Notes: a model not told the origin generated them from the letters alone. Counted from the stretch's first letter, positions 1 through 8,726 are shown. The stretch is 64,000 bases of DNA from UBA8437 sp963582065 (GCA_963582065.1 CAUZRQ010000002.1:62001-126000), one strand, 5' to 3'. A program made the numbers and translations.

Positions 1-1
1 G

Positions 2-1345
2 ATGGGCAACCCGAGGTTCGCTTTGCGGCACGGCAATCGACGGTTGACTCCCGAAATCCTGAGCGCGTTGATTCTCACGCGGTTGCGGCAGGATGCCGCA
101 AGCCGGATCGGTCCGGTCCGCCGGGCGGTGATCACCGTGCCGTACTACTTCAACGAGCTCCACCGTCGGGCCACGCGGAACGCCGGCCGGATCGCCGGGC
201 TCGAGGTGGTCGACATCATCAACGAGCCGACCGCGGCGGCGTTGACGTACGCGTGGACCCGGGGAGCCCTGGGCAAGAGCGGTCCGGGCGAACCACGGAG
301 AATCCTGGTCTACGACCTCGGGGGAGGCACCTTCGACGTGACGTTGGTCGAGATCACCGCCGCGCATCTCCGGGTGCGGGCCACCGACGGTGACACGATG
401 CTCGGGGGCCTTGATTGGACCAACCGGCTGGCCGAAGCGGTGGCCGAGGACATCATCGGACAGGGGGGGACCGACCCCCGCGAGGTCTCCGGCGTCGGCT
501 TCCGGTTGCTGCAGTTGTGCGAGGACGCCAAGCGCGACCTGAGCACGCGGATGGTGACCACCGTTCGACTGTCTCACGACGGCAAGGAGTATTCGATCGA
601 CCTGACCCGGTCCCGGTTCGAACGCGAGACGGCCGACCTGCTGCAGCGGACACGCGACACGACCGAACTGGTGCTGGTCCAGGCCGACATCTCGGGCACC
701 GACCTGGACGACATCGTGCTGATCGGTGGGTCGACGGCGATGCCCGGCGTCCGCGCGATGCTCGAGGAACTCGGTGGCAAGCCCCCCAGCACGATTCTCG
801 ATCCCCAGTTGGCCGTGGCCCAGGGGGCGGCCATCCACGCGGCGATTCTCGAGGCGCGGCAGGAGGGTGCCGACGGAGTGACCGGGCAGGTGGTGATCGG
901 CAGGCTGCGGGCGATCAGTACCTCCAATGTCAACTCGCACTCGCTGGGAGTGGAGGTGACCGACCGCCACGATGCGGCAAAGCGCTGGAACCACATCATG
1001 ATTCCCCGCAACACCCCGGTGCCGTGCCAGGTCACCCAGCGATTCGTGACCAATACCGACAATCCGCGGGCGATCCACATTCGGTTGCTCGAGGGAGAGG
1101 TCAGCAATGTCGAGTCGTGCACGGTGATCGGCGATTTCCGTGTCGTCGATCTGCCGTCGGGACTGGTCGCCGGGTCGCCAATCGAAGTGCAGTACGGCTA
1201 CGACCGCAGCGGGCACATCAAGGTGTCGGCCCGGGAACTGGTCGGTGACACCGAGGCGTCGGTCGAGATCCACTGGACCGACGGGGTCGACGACACGGCA
1301 TTGACGGAGTTCACCCGGCTGGCCCGGGACTACGACGTCGACTGA
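2..1345 (+). CDS. Hsp70 (DnaK-like) chaperone, 5' end outside the window
   Basis: ATP-dependent Hsp70 chaperone. The visible part starts inside the nucleotide-binding domain. It shows the AVITVPYYFNELHRRAT segment, NEPTAAALTYAW, the phosphate-2 loop DLGGGTFDVTL and the adenosine motif LIGGSTAMPGV, followed by a beta-rich substrate-binding region from about residue 290. Compared with DnaK, roughly the first 90 residues should lie left of the window. The protein stops soon after the beta domain, so the C-terminal helical lid seems to be missing or very short. That favours a specialised Hsp70 paralogue over the housekeeping DnaK. There is no grpE or dnaJ on the visible side. It converges with the cytochrome gene, with 9 bp between the stops. 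Confidence 0.9.
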   Translation: MGNPRFALRHGNRRLTPEILSALILTRLRQDAASRIGPVRRAVITVPYYFNELHRRATRNAGRIAGLEVVDIINEPTAAALTYAWTRGALGKSGPGEPRRILVYDLGGGTFDVTLVEITAAHLRVRATDGDTMLGGLDWTNRLAEAVAEDIIGQGGTDPREVSGVGFRLLQLCEDAKRDLSTRMVTTVRLSHDGKEYSIDLTRSRFERETADLLQRTRDTTELVLVQADISGTDLDDIVLIGGSTAMPGVRAMLEELGGKPPSTILDPQLAVAQGAAIHAAILEARQEGADGVTGQVVIGRLRAISTSNVNSHSLGVEVTDRHDAAKRWNHIMIPRNTPVPCQVTQRFVTNTDNPRAIHIRLLEGEVSNVESCTVIGDFRVVDLPSGLVAGSPIEVQYGYDRSGHIKVSARELVGDTEASVEIHWTDGVDDTALTEFTRLARDYDVD

Positions 1346-1354
1346 CCGGACGTT

Positions 1355-3253
1355 TCAGGGTTCGGGGACCAGCAGCCGGCGGAGTCGCCTGATCCCGGGC
1401 CGCCGTTCCTCCGAGGACATGTAGAACCGGTAGCCGACGTCGGCCAGCGACAGGCCCAGCCAGGCCTCGATCGAACGGGCGGCGAACTGGCGGTTGATCA
1501 GAAACGGGTCGTCGAGCGCCTCGAGCATCCTGGGCAGCGCCCAGCCGGATCGTGTTCGGGCCAGCGCATCCAGCCCCACCAGGCGGACCGATTCGTGGTC
1601 GCTTTGCAGCCAGCCGGTGCCGACCGGATGTTCGCGACCGGGGTAGTTCCGGCGGACCTCGGTCGACGAATAGGCCTGACCGTACCACGTCTCGAGGTGT
1701 TCGAGTGTCCAGGCGATCGGGCGGTCGGTGTGACAGAGGTTGCAGGCGTTGAGGTGATTGGCTTCGATCGGTTCGGTGGCGGTCGGTGAATGGATGGTGT
1801 GCGTGCGGACGACATCCTGCAGTCCCTCGTTGATCCGGGGCATGTGGCAACTCATGCAGCCACTTCCGGAGCTGCCGATCGGGTGGTGCGTGTGCGCGGT
1901 TCGGGACTCGGGCGGCTCGAATTTTGTGTGACACTGCAGGCAGATCCGGTCGGTTTCGGCCGGTGGTCGTGTCCACCCGCCGGGTGCGGTGGCGGTGTGC
2001 GGGTCATGGCAGTCGATGCAACGCAGCTTGCTGTAGCAGCCGCCGAGCCGGGCGTCGGTGTATTCGATCGAGTTCCAGGTCGAGAGTCCGCCGGCGTAGG
2101 CAGGCCGCTCGCCGGTGTGGCAGCGTCCGCAGGCCCAGTTGACGTTGGTGTGAGTCCTGCCGTAGTCGATCGCCGACGAACTGCCGTTGACGAACAGTTC
2201 GGGAGCGGTGGGGAAGAAGCGGGGCAGGATCTTCGGATTCTTTGCGTGCTGACGGCTGCCCAGGTGACACGCCTCGCAGCTGATTCCCAGCGAGACGGCG
2301 TGGTCGGAGGCGGCGAATCCCTGCATGCGGGTCGACACCAGGGTCAACTCGTCGTCGGGGAACATGGTCGGATCGCGTTCGCCGTTCCAGAGTTCCAGGT
2401 GAGAGGACTTGAGGTAGTCGGGCGTCCAGAGATTGAGCGAAAACGGGGCGTGTTGTCCGATCAGATACGGCTGCCGGATCATCATGTCTCCGAGCGGAAA
2501 CGTGGTGTGGCAGTAGTTGCACTCCAGGTTGTACTGGGAAAAGAAAGGTGGCTCTGTGGCGGGGCGTCCGAACGGATCGGTTCGCTTGTCGTCGCTGAAC
2601 TCGGTGCCGATGTGGACGACGGGAACCCAACTGGCTTCATCGATCCAGTAACCGAACGGCAGGACGTGGTCATTGCGGTAGAACTTGTGTCCGCCGGTCT
2701 CGGGGCCGACCAGTTGCCGCCCGACGTAGTACTGGAAGAAGCGGGAGCCGATGGTCTGGTTCACGCGGTAGGTCCGTTTGGTGGATCCCCGCACGAGTGT
2801 CATCCGGTATCCGTCCCCCTCCTGGAAGAAGGTGGCCTTGCCGCCGAGGTAGAGCAGGGTGGCGGCTCCGGAAAAATCCCCGCGGACGCTCTGGGTGTTG
2901 GCCAGGGCGTTCATCCATCGGTGGGGGTGACGTGACCAGCGATTGTGTTGTTCGGCGTGACAACTGCGGCACGCGTCGGGGCCGATGTAGTCGGCGGGGC
3001 GGATGTTGCTGTCGAGCGACGGGGCGGGGGCCTGCTTGCGGACCGACTCGGGCACTCGATCCCACCAGATGGTGAGCCTGCCCGAGGAGAAACGGCGTGG
3101 TGAGTCGATCCGGTCCTCTCGGACGGCGAGGCCAGGTTGGCCATCGGCCGAGGGCGACTCGGCTGCGTCCCGGTTGCAGCCGACGATGACGAGCGCGATC
3201 GAGAGTCCGCTCAGCAGTTGCGCGACACGTGCTGGGGCGCAACGACACGTCAT
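1355..3253 (-). CDS. Octaheme c-type cytochrome lipoprotein
   Basis: Exported multiheme cytochrome for extracytoplasmic electron transfer; partner and substrate unknown. Eight CxxCH heme sites are visible: CRSCH (near residue 95), CNYCH, CEACH, CGRCH, CIDCH, CLQCH, CMSCH and CNLCH. The N-terminus has a hydrophobic stretch ending LVIVGC (Cys26), a plausible lipobox, so the protein may be lipid-anchored. The spacing of the pairs and the CMSCHMP segment resemble the cytochrome c554/NrfA-like multiheme superfamily. The last 80 residues (LPRMLEALDDPF and following) look like one or two HEAT-type helices. No nitrite reductase or quinone-oxidising partner lies next to it, so an enzymatic role cannot be assigned. 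Confidence 0.88.
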   Translation of the reverse strand: MTCRCAPARVAQLLSGLSIALVIVGCNRDAAESPSADGQPGLAVREDRIDSPRRFSSGRLTIWWDRVPESVRKQAPAPSLDSNIRPADYIGPDACRSCHAEQHNRWSRHPHRWMNALANTQSVRGDFSGAATLLYLGGKATFFQEGDGYRMTLVRGSTKRTYRVNQTIGSRFFQYYVGRQLVGPETGGHKFYRNDHVLPFGYWIDEASWVPVVHIGTEFSDDKRTDPFGRPATEPPFFSQYNLECNYCHTTFPLGDMMIRQPYLIGQHAPFSLNLWTPDYLKSSHLELWNGERDPTMFPDDELTLVSTRMQGFAASDHAVSLGISCEACHLGSRQHAKNPKILPRFFPTAPELFVNGSSSAIDYGRTHTNVNWACGRCHTGERPAYAGGLSTWNSIEYTDARLGGCYSKLRCIDCHDPHTATAPGGWTRPPAETDRICLQCHTKFEPPESRTAHTHHPIGSSGSGCMSCHMPRINEGLQDVVRTHTIHSPTATEPIEANHLNACNLCHTDRPIAWTLEHLETWYGQAYSSTEVRRNYPGREHPVGTGWLQSDHESVRLVGLDALARTRSGWALPRMLEALDDPFLINRQFAARSIEAWLGLSLADVGYRFYMSSEERRPGIRRLRRLLVPEP

Positions 3254-3353
3254 GGGCTGGAGATCGACGGTTTGCGGTGGCGGAGCCGGGGTCGTCGGAA
3301 TCCGCGAGTCCAGGTCCGATGTGGTCTTCTGGTTCGAATCCCGGTGAACTCAG

Positions 3354-4934
3354 CTACGTCCTGGTGGTGACCGGTTCTGGCGTGTCGTAGGTGCGTGCGC
3401 CCGGGACTCCATCGTTGCCCAGGGCGATCTGGTAAAGCTCGGACCCGGCGGTGGTGGGGTACTTCGAGTTGATGCAGGCTTGGCAGAGGTGGTCGCTGGG
3501 GAGATCGATCGCTCGGGCTATCGAGTCGATGGGGAGGTAACGGAGGCTGTCGGCGACGATGCTCTTGGCCATCTGCTGTTCGATTTTGGGAGTCAGTTCG
3601 TTCCCGTCCATGAACTTCGGGGCGAACAGTTCCGCGATCGTCGACATGTCGATGCCGTAGAAGCAGGGGGCGATGATCGGCGGGCAGGCGACCCGAACGT
3701 GAATTTCCCGGGCTCCCCCCCGTTCTCGGAGCTGAGAAACCAGGGCCCTCATCGTGGTCGAGCGGACGATCGTGTCCTCGACGAGAAGCACCCGTTTGCC
3801 TCGCAGCACCTCGGGCAACGGCGTGTACTTCAGTCGTGCCTTGTCGGCCCGGTTGGTGCCCTCGATGAACGTCCGTCCCACGTAGCGGTTCCGTATCAGG
3901 CCTTCCAGGCAGGGGACACCCAGTTCGTAGGCCATCGAGGCGGCGGCGGCCTTGGCGGTGTCGGGGACAGGGACCACGATCGTGTCGTCGTCGATGGGAA
4001 CCGTTTCGAGACGTGCCAACTCCTCGCCCAGCGCCTTGCGGGTCATGTAGACGCTGCGGTCATCGAGCGTGCTGGCGACGTTGGCGAAGTAGATCCACTC
4101 GAAGAAGCAGTGAGATCTCTTGGGCGAGGGGGCGAACTGGCGGACGTCGATTTCCCCGTTCTGGATGATCACCGCTCCACCGGGGGGCAAGCTGTGGATG
4201 TCCTTGTCGTGGAAGCCGACCTGCGAGAGAGCCACGCTTTCGCTCGCCGCCGCGAACATCGGACCGTCGATGGCGAAGCACAACGGGCGGATGCCCAACG
4301 GGTCACGGGCGACGAACATGTCTCCCTGGGCATTGAGGAACACGATGTTGTAGGCACCGTCCAACCAGGGGGTGACGCCGCTGAGCACGTCGAGCAGGTC
4401 GGGGGTCTGGTCACCGGAGAGTTCCTGGCAGAGCAGGTGCATCAGGATCTCGGTGTCGGTTTCCCGGGCGAGGTGGAAGTCGGTGTGTGAGAGTATCTCC
4501 TTGCGCAACTGGGGGTAGTTGGCCAACTGGCCGTTGAAGGCGAAGCTGAACCACTTCGACTTCTGGATGTGGTGCCGCTCGAAGGGCTGGGCGTAACTGC
4601 GGTCGTCCTGGCCGCAGGTGGCGTAGCGAACATGGCCGATCGCCGCCGGTCCGGCGTACTTCTTCATCAGCTTCTCGGCCGGTTTGGGGTGGCTGAGATG
4701 GAAGACCTCGGTGACGGTGCCCACGTCCCGGTGGGTATCGATCAACTGCTTGCGATCGGGGCAGAAGGCGGTCATCCCCGCGGCCAACTGGCCGCGGTTC
4801 TGGATGTCCAACAGCAGCCGGGGCATCAGCCTGGAGGTCTCACCAGCCCCCTCCGAGGGTGCCAGGCGACTGGTCTCGCGGTTACGCAGGTGGTAGACCG
4901 CGGCAATACCACACTCGTGAAATAACTCGGCCAT
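3354..4934 (-). CDS. purF: Amidophosphoribosyltransferase
   Basis: Catalyses the first committed step of purine synthesis, using glutamine ammonia to make phosphoribosylamine from PRPP. The N-terminal class II glutaminase domain begins MAELFHECGIAAVYHL, with the nucleophile at Cys8 after a short propeptide. The phosphoribosyltransferase domain carries the PRPP loop LLVEDTIVRSTT. Cysteines in CPPIIAPCFYGID and LCQACINSKYPT match the Fe-S ligands of the Bacillus subtilis type. The start is set at 4934. The frame stays open to 5081, but the extra 49 residues are low-complexity, and a promoter (TTGGTC, 17 bp, TATGAT at 4983-5011) places the transcript start just upstream of 4934. It is divergent from proB, with no other purine gene nearby. 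Confidence 0.95.
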   Translation of the reverse strand: MAELFHECGIAAVYHLRNRETSRLAPSEGAGETSRLMPRLLLDIQNRGQLAAGMTAFCPDRKQLIDTHRDVGTVTEVFHLSHPKPAEKLMKKYAGPAAIGHVRYATCGQDDRSYAQPFERHHIQKSKWFSFAFNGQLANYPQLRKEILSHTDFHLARETDTEILMHLLCQELSGDQTPDLLDVLSGVTPWLDGAYNIVFLNAQGDMFVARDPLGIRPLCFAIDGPMFAAASESVALSQVGFHDKDIHSLPPGGAVIIQNGEIDVRQFAPSPKRSHCFFEWIYFANVASTLDDRSVYMTRKALGEELARLETVPIDDDTIVVPVPDTAKAAAASMAYELGVPCLEGLIRNRYVGRTFIEGTNRADKARLKYTPLPEVLRGKRVLLVEDTIVRSTTMRALVSQLRERGGAREIHVRVACPPIIAPCFYGIDMSTIAELFAPKFMDGNELTPKIEQQMAKSIVADSLRYLPIDSIARAIDLPSDHLCQACINSKYPTTAGSELYQIALGNDGVPGARTYDTPEPVTTRT

Positions 4935-4982
4935 GGCGTCGGGCGTCCGTGCACGTCCTGGGAAGGAGACGAGGCAGAGCTC

Positions 4983-5011
4983 ATCATAACGAGCCGGGGG
5001 GATGAGACCAA
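4983..5011 (-). promoter_or_regulatory. Sigma-70-type promoter of purF
   Basis: On the minus strand TTGGTC (5006-5011) is followed after 17 bp by TATGAT (4983-4988), five of six matches at -10. The expected start site near 4976 gives a leader of about 40 nt to the purF ATG at 4934. The same -35 hexamer TTGGTC occurs in the infA promoter in this window. Confidence 0.55.
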
Positions 5012-5087
5012 CGGGGGGGGGTCGCACTTTCAGGTGACGGCGCGATGAACTAGAAGAGGTGGACCGATTCTCCAACCGCATTTCGCC

Positions 5088-6236
5088 ATGAACGTTCCCG
5101 TGAATCTTGTCCGCCGTGAAGTGATCGAGACGGCCGAGACGTTGGTCGTGAAGGTCGGAACGAACGTGATTTCGCGTCCTGACGCCACGCTCGATGTCGA
5201 CCGCATCGCCACGCTGGTCGAGGCCGTGGTGCGGATTCGCGAGACCGGGCGGAAGGTGGTCATCGTTTCCAGCGGAGCGGTCGGAGCCGGCATCGATTTG
5301 CTCGAGCTGGGATCACGGCCCGACGACCTGCCTCACCTGCAGGCGGCCGCAGCTGCCGGACAGGCTCGGCTGATTCACCACTACGACGATTGCCTCGGCC
5401 GACACGGTTCGCACGCGGCGCAGTTGTTGCTGACCGCAGATGACTTCACCGAGCGGGGACGGTACCTCAACGTCCGCAACACGCTCAACACGCTCTTCGA
5501 ATACGGCGCCGTGCCGATCGTCAACGAGAACGATACGGTCAGCGTCGACGAGATCGGGTTCGGAGACAACGACCAACTGGCGGCCCTGGTCACCAACCTG
5601 CTGTCGGCTCCGCTGCTGGTGCTGTTGACCGTCGTCGACGGGTTGTTCTCCGCGCCCACCGACGACGAACCGGTGCGGTTGGTCGAGAACTGGGACGACG
5701 GGTTGTTCGACCTGGTCCAGGACGATCGCAGCCACGGCGGGCAGGGTGGAATGCGTGGGAAGCTGGAGGCGATCAAGAGCGTGACGGCGGTGGGCGAGAG
5801 CGTGATCGTGGCCAACGGCACGCGGACCGGTACGCTCGACGATGTGCTGGCCGGCCACGAAGTCGGGACGCTGTTCCTGGCACACGGTGCGACGATTCCC
5901 GCCTGGAAACGATGGATCGGTTATGCCGCCAAGCCCCAGGGCAGCCTGACACTGGATGCGGGGGCCTGCACGGCGCTTCTGGAGAACGGGGGGTCGCTGT
6001 TGCCGATCGGAGTGACCGCCGTCGAAGGCGGCTTCCTGCACGGGGACGTCGTCTCGCTGGCCGATCCCCAGGGACGGGAATTCGCCCGAGGGCTGGCCAA
6101 CTACGACGCGCGAGACGCGCGTGAGATCGCCGGACGGCAAAGCGACGAGATCCCCTTACGGCTGGGCAGCCTGCGGTACGCCGAGGTCGTCCACCGAGAC
6201 AACCTGGTGATCATCGACGGGATGTCGAGGGACTGA
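5088..6236 (+). CDS. proB: Glutamate 5-kinase
   Basis: Phosphorylates glutamate in the first step of proline synthesis. The amino-acid kinase domain (about residues 15-260) starts with LVVKVGTNVIS and has the IVSSGAVGAG loop, the NENDTVS motif and the GGQGGMRGKLEA segment. A C-terminal PUA domain fills about residues 280-375. The full length of 382 aa is usual for the two-domain form. proA does not follow; the next gene is convergent with a 9 bp gap. The upstream 153 bp are shared with purF. Confidence 0.95.
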   Translation: MNVPVNLVRREVIETAETLVVKVGTNVISRPDATLDVDRIATLVEAVVRIRETGRKVVIVSSGAVGAGIDLLELGSRPDDLPHLQAAAAAGQARLIHHYDDCLGRHGSHAAQLLLTADDFTERGRYLNVRNTLNTLFEYGAVPIVNENDTVSVDEIGFGDNDQLAALVTNLLSAPLLVLLTVVDGLFSAPTDDEPVRLVENWDDGLFDLVQDDRSHGGQGGMRGKLEAIKSVTAVGESVIVANGTRTGTLDDVLAGHEVGTLFLAHGATIPAWKRWIGYAAKPQGSLTLDAGACTALLENGGSLLPIGVTAVEGGFLHGDVVSLADPQGREFARGLANYDARDAREIAGRQSDEIPLRLGSLRYAEVVHRDNLVIIDGMSRD

Positions 6237-6245
6237 GGCGACCGC

Positions 6246-7154
6246 TCAGCCCAGGGACTTCACCGCGGCACGAACCGACTTCAGGCAGATCGCCAGGTCC
6301 GAAAGCGGGTTCTTGGGGTTCTCCTCGTACTCCAGTGCCACGCATCGCTTGTACTTGAGTTTACGGAGTGCCTTGAGGCAGCCGGCGACATCGAGATCGC
6401 CTTCGCCGACGATCTTGAACAGCTTCTGCTTCTTGCCGCCGACGGTGACCGTCTTGACGTCCTTGAGGTGCACTCCGAAGACCCGCTTGCCCAGCCGCTG
6501 GATTGCCTCCACCGGGTCCTCGTCGCTCCGCAGGTAGTGGCCGGTGTCGACACAGGCTCCGATCAACGGGTGACGGTCCTTGACCATCTTCTCGACGTCC
6601 GAAATCTTGTCGTAACGGGCTCGCGGGCCGTGGTTGTGAATGGCGATCGCCACCTTGTACTCCTCGACCATCCGGTCCAGGAGGTCGAAGGTCGCCTTGT
6701 CCTTCTTCGGATTGGCACTCAGCGAGTCGATCCCCATCTTCCGCGCGAAATCGAACGCCTGGCGGGTCTTGGCTTCGTTCGCATCGAAACCCAGCACGCC
6801 GTAGGCCGTCAGCTTGATTCCCGCCTTGGAGAGAATGGCTTTCTGCTTGGCGATGTGGGCCGGCAAAGTGCCCAGCGGCACGTGTCGCGGGTAGGCCTCC
6901 CAGAGCTTCAGGCCCAACCGGCGGGTGTGCTTGAGTGCTGTCGGGGTATCGAACCCCCGTAGAGAATAACTCTGGATGCCCATCTTGAATTCGGCGTATG
7001 GCGAGTCCTTTTCTTCAGCGGAACAGGCGACGGCGGGGGCTGTCAGAGCCTGGTGCCCGATGGCCACCCCCGCTGCGAGGCCTCCGGCGAGAAAGGATCG
7101 ACGGGAGAGATCCGTCGGAGAGCCGAGTTTCTGCTGGATGGAAGACTGACTCAT
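6246..7154 (-). CDS. Tat-exported sugar phosphate isomerase/epimerase-like TIM barrel
   Basis: Xylose-isomerase-like TIM-barrel protein of 302 aa. The N-terminus has a twin-arginine signal (SRRSFLAGGLAAGVAIG) that ends near residue 43. Candidate metal ligands and active-site segments are IAIHNHGPRARY, GACVDTGHYLRS, VFGVHLKD and CVALEYEEN. Exported members of this family are abundant in planctomycetes and are usually annotated only as isomerase/epimerase; the true substrate is unknown. It seems to be a single-gene transcript: proB is convergent on one side and a non-coding gap lies on the other. Confidence 0.85.
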   Translation of the reverse strand: MSQSSIQQKLGSPTDLSRRSFLAGGLAAGVAIGHQALTAPAVACSAEEKDSPYAEFKMGIQSYSLRGFDTPTALKHTRRLGLKLWEAYPRHVPLGTLPAHIAKQKAILSKAGIKLTAYGVLGFDANEAKTRQAFDFARKMGIDSLSANPKKDKATFDLLDRMVEEYKVAIAIHNHGPRARYDKISDVEKMVKDRHPLIGACVDTGHYLRSDEDPVEAIQRLGKRVFGVHLKDVKTVTVGGKKQKLFKIVGEGDLDVAGCLKALRKLKYKRCVALEYEENPKNPLSDLAICLKSVRAAVKSLG

Positions 7155-7397
7155 GGTGGCTGCTCCATGGTTGTTGACACCGTGACCTCCGGGGAGGCGA
7201 ACGGTCTGTCCGGATTGCCCGGGTGACCCGGCCGATGACGATTGTACCGATTCGGGACCGCTCGTGCCGTTCCGATGACGCGGGTTGACCGCAGGCTGAC
7301 CGTTACAACCCGACTCAGGGTGATGGTCGAACCAGAGAGGAAACCTGAACCACCTGTTTCCTTGGTTTTGCCCAACTTATCGAATCTATCCTGCCGA

Positions 7398-7611
7398 TCT
7401 AATTCGCTGCATGACTAACCAGGCCTCTCGGAAGGCTGATTACTCGGAGGTGCCGTTGTACAGAGTGTTGGGCAAGTGCGCCGGCCGGTGACCCCCCGGT
7501 TTGTCCACGGCAATGCCCGGTTTCACTCACAGCAACCGCCGTAGCAGATGAGAGGTTTGTTCATGATAGCCGCGGTCCCGTGCTTGCCACGGGACCGCGG
7601 CGTTTTTTTTT
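7398..7611 (+). ncRNA. Candidate small RNA with 6S-like rod structure
   Basis: A gap with no convincing gene holds a foldable segment. A 10-bp closing stem pairs 7420-7429 with 7550-7559 (with G-U pairs). A large asymmetric internal loop (7430-7448 and 7541-7549) follows, then stems 7449-7452/7537-7540, 7455-7458/7533-7536, 7463-7467/7524-7528, 7468-7474/7514-7520, 7476-7478/7506-7508 and an apical 7483-7488/7496-7501. A -10-like TCTAAT at 7398-7403 would start an RNA near 7410, and the terminator at 7569-7611 would end it, giving about 200 nt. Closing stem, central bubble and long interrupted arm are the architecture of 6S RNA. The pairing is read by eye, no -35 is clear, and no family sequence match has been shown. 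Confidence 0.45.
7569..7611 (+). terminator. Rho-independent terminator
   Basis: A perfect 14-bp stem (7569-7582 with 7588-7601) with the 5-nt loop CTTGC is followed by G and nine T. It is the clearest intrinsic terminator in the window. No protein gene on the plus strand ends upstream of it; the nearest upstream gene on that strand is proB, 1.3 kb away. It therefore implies an untranslated transcript in the gap. Confidence 0.93.
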
Positions 7612-7671
7612 GGTGCCGGCAGTCGGCGGGGACTTGTTGCGGGCCGTTGGTGGGTGGTATTCCTGTTGCCG

Positions 7672-7995
7672 ATGGACAATGACAATGCACCACCACTGAG
7701 CCTGGGCGAACTTCAACGGCTGATCGAGACGATGTATTCGTCCAGGGACACGGCCCGTGGCGTGGACGGCACGTTCATGTGGTTGATGGAGGAAGTGGGC
7801 GAGTTGGCTGCGGCGTTGCGGGAGGGGGACCGGTCGGCCACGGCGGCGGAGTTCGCCGACGTGCTGGCGTGGCTGGCGACGATTGCCAACGTGGCCGGAA
7901 TCGACCTGGAACGTGCGGTCGTCGAGAAGTACGGCTCGGGTTGCCCGGGCTGCGGCGAGATGGTCTGCGTCTGTGACGACGCGGCGAAGCCCTAG
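7672..7995 (+). CDS. MazG-like nucleotide pyrophosphohydrolase with Cys-rich tail
   Basis: Small all-alpha NTP pyrophosphatase-type protein of 107 aa. The metal-binding pattern is visible as MEEVGELAAALREGD followed by AEFADVLAWLATIA, that is EExxE then ExxD. Such proteins hydrolyse non-canonical or excess NTPs to NMP and PPi; the substrate here is unknown. ATG 7672 is preferred to the in-frame GTG at 7654 because the family fold begins just after it. The C-terminus carries CPGCGEMVCVC, a likely zinc site not part of the core fold. It lies 60 bp after the terminator of the candidate RNA. Confidence 0.8.
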   Translation: MDNDNAPPLSLGELQRLIETMYSSRDTARGVDGTFMWLMEEVGELAAALREGDRSATAAEFADVLAWLATIANVAGIDLERAVVEKYGSGCPGCGEMVCVCDDAAKP

Positions 7996-8012
7996 ACCGA
8001 CTCGATGGCGTT

Positions 8013-8726
8013 CTACCCGACCAGCAGGTGGTGGGTGACGGCGACGCTGGCGGCGGCTGCGAGTCCGACCCGGACGTTGTCATTGAGTTGTCGCCCCGGC
8101 AGGCTTTCAGCGACAGCACCGGCCAGGCTGGCGGCGATTCCGCAGGCGGCCGCGGTGGCCAGTGGCACCGCCGGCCGGGCGTCGCCCCAGTAGACCAGCG
8201 TGGCCAGGGGTGCGGCAAAGATCACGAATGCCACCGTCCCCGCCCAGCTTTTCTGGCGGTTCCACGGCAGCCGGCCGCTCTCCAGGGCCGTCCCGCCGAT
8301 GGTGGCCATGCCGTCGCCGAAGGCGAGCACGGCCAGCACCGTCATGCCCAGTTCACCGTGTTCGGGGAACATCCACAGCGTTCCCAGCACGCAGAGGGCG
8401 TACCCCAGCACCGCTTCACCGCCTCGGTACTCCGACGGCCTGAGCACCGCCTGGATCCGCACGAACACGATCAGCGACACCGTGACGGCGACGCCCAGCG
8501 AGATCCACCGAAAGGCATCCGAGAGGGGGTCGGTGTGAGGATGGAACCAGAAGAGAAACGGGATCAGGCCGGGCAGCATGTGCCAGGTCTGGCGGACCAG
8601 TTCGCGGGCCAATCGGGCGTTGTCGGTGATTCTCCAGCGGACCGGCAGGGCCCATCCCGTCGTCGACGGTGTGGACACGACCCGTGGCGGGACCGGCTGA
8701 ACCAGGCTGTGGGGCGAGACGGACAT
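8013..8726 (-). CDS. Dolichol/phytol kinase-like membrane protein
   Basis: Integral membrane protein of 237 aa with about six hydrophobic segments. It resembles the CTP-dependent polyprenol/phytol kinase and cytidylyltransferase-like family. Diagnostic pieces are ELVRQTWHMLPGLIPF near the start, AFGDGMATIGG in the middle, NRQKSWAGTVAFVIFAAP, and AESLPGRQLNDNVRV near the end. Members phosphorylate isoprenoid alcohols or transfer CMP to lipids; the substrate cannot be told from sequence. It is 114 bp downstream of the TPP-enzyme beta gene on the same strand and could be co-transcribed. Confidence 0.75.
   Translation of the reverse strand: MSVSPHSLVQPVPPRVVSTPSTTGWALPVRWRITDNARLARELVRQTWHMLPGLIPFLFWFHPHTDPLSDAFRWISLGVAVTVSLIVFVRIQAVLRPSEYRGGEAVLGYALCVLGTLWMFPEHGELGMTVLAVLAFGDGMATIGGTALESGRLPWNRQKSWAGTVAFVIFAAPLATLVYWGDARPAVPLATAAACGIAASLAGAVAESLPGRQLNDNVRVGLAAAASVAVTHHLLVG

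Noticed and set aside
3323..3352. T-arm-like sequence (GGTTCGAATCCC) suggesting a tRNA
   Set aside because: The T stem has a mismatch, no matching 5' acceptor strand exists at the right distance and the implied anticodon loop lacks T33.
7398..7611. tmRNA or RNase P RNA in the same gap
   Set aside because: Too short, no tRNA-like end with CCA, and no pseudoknot-type conserved core visible.
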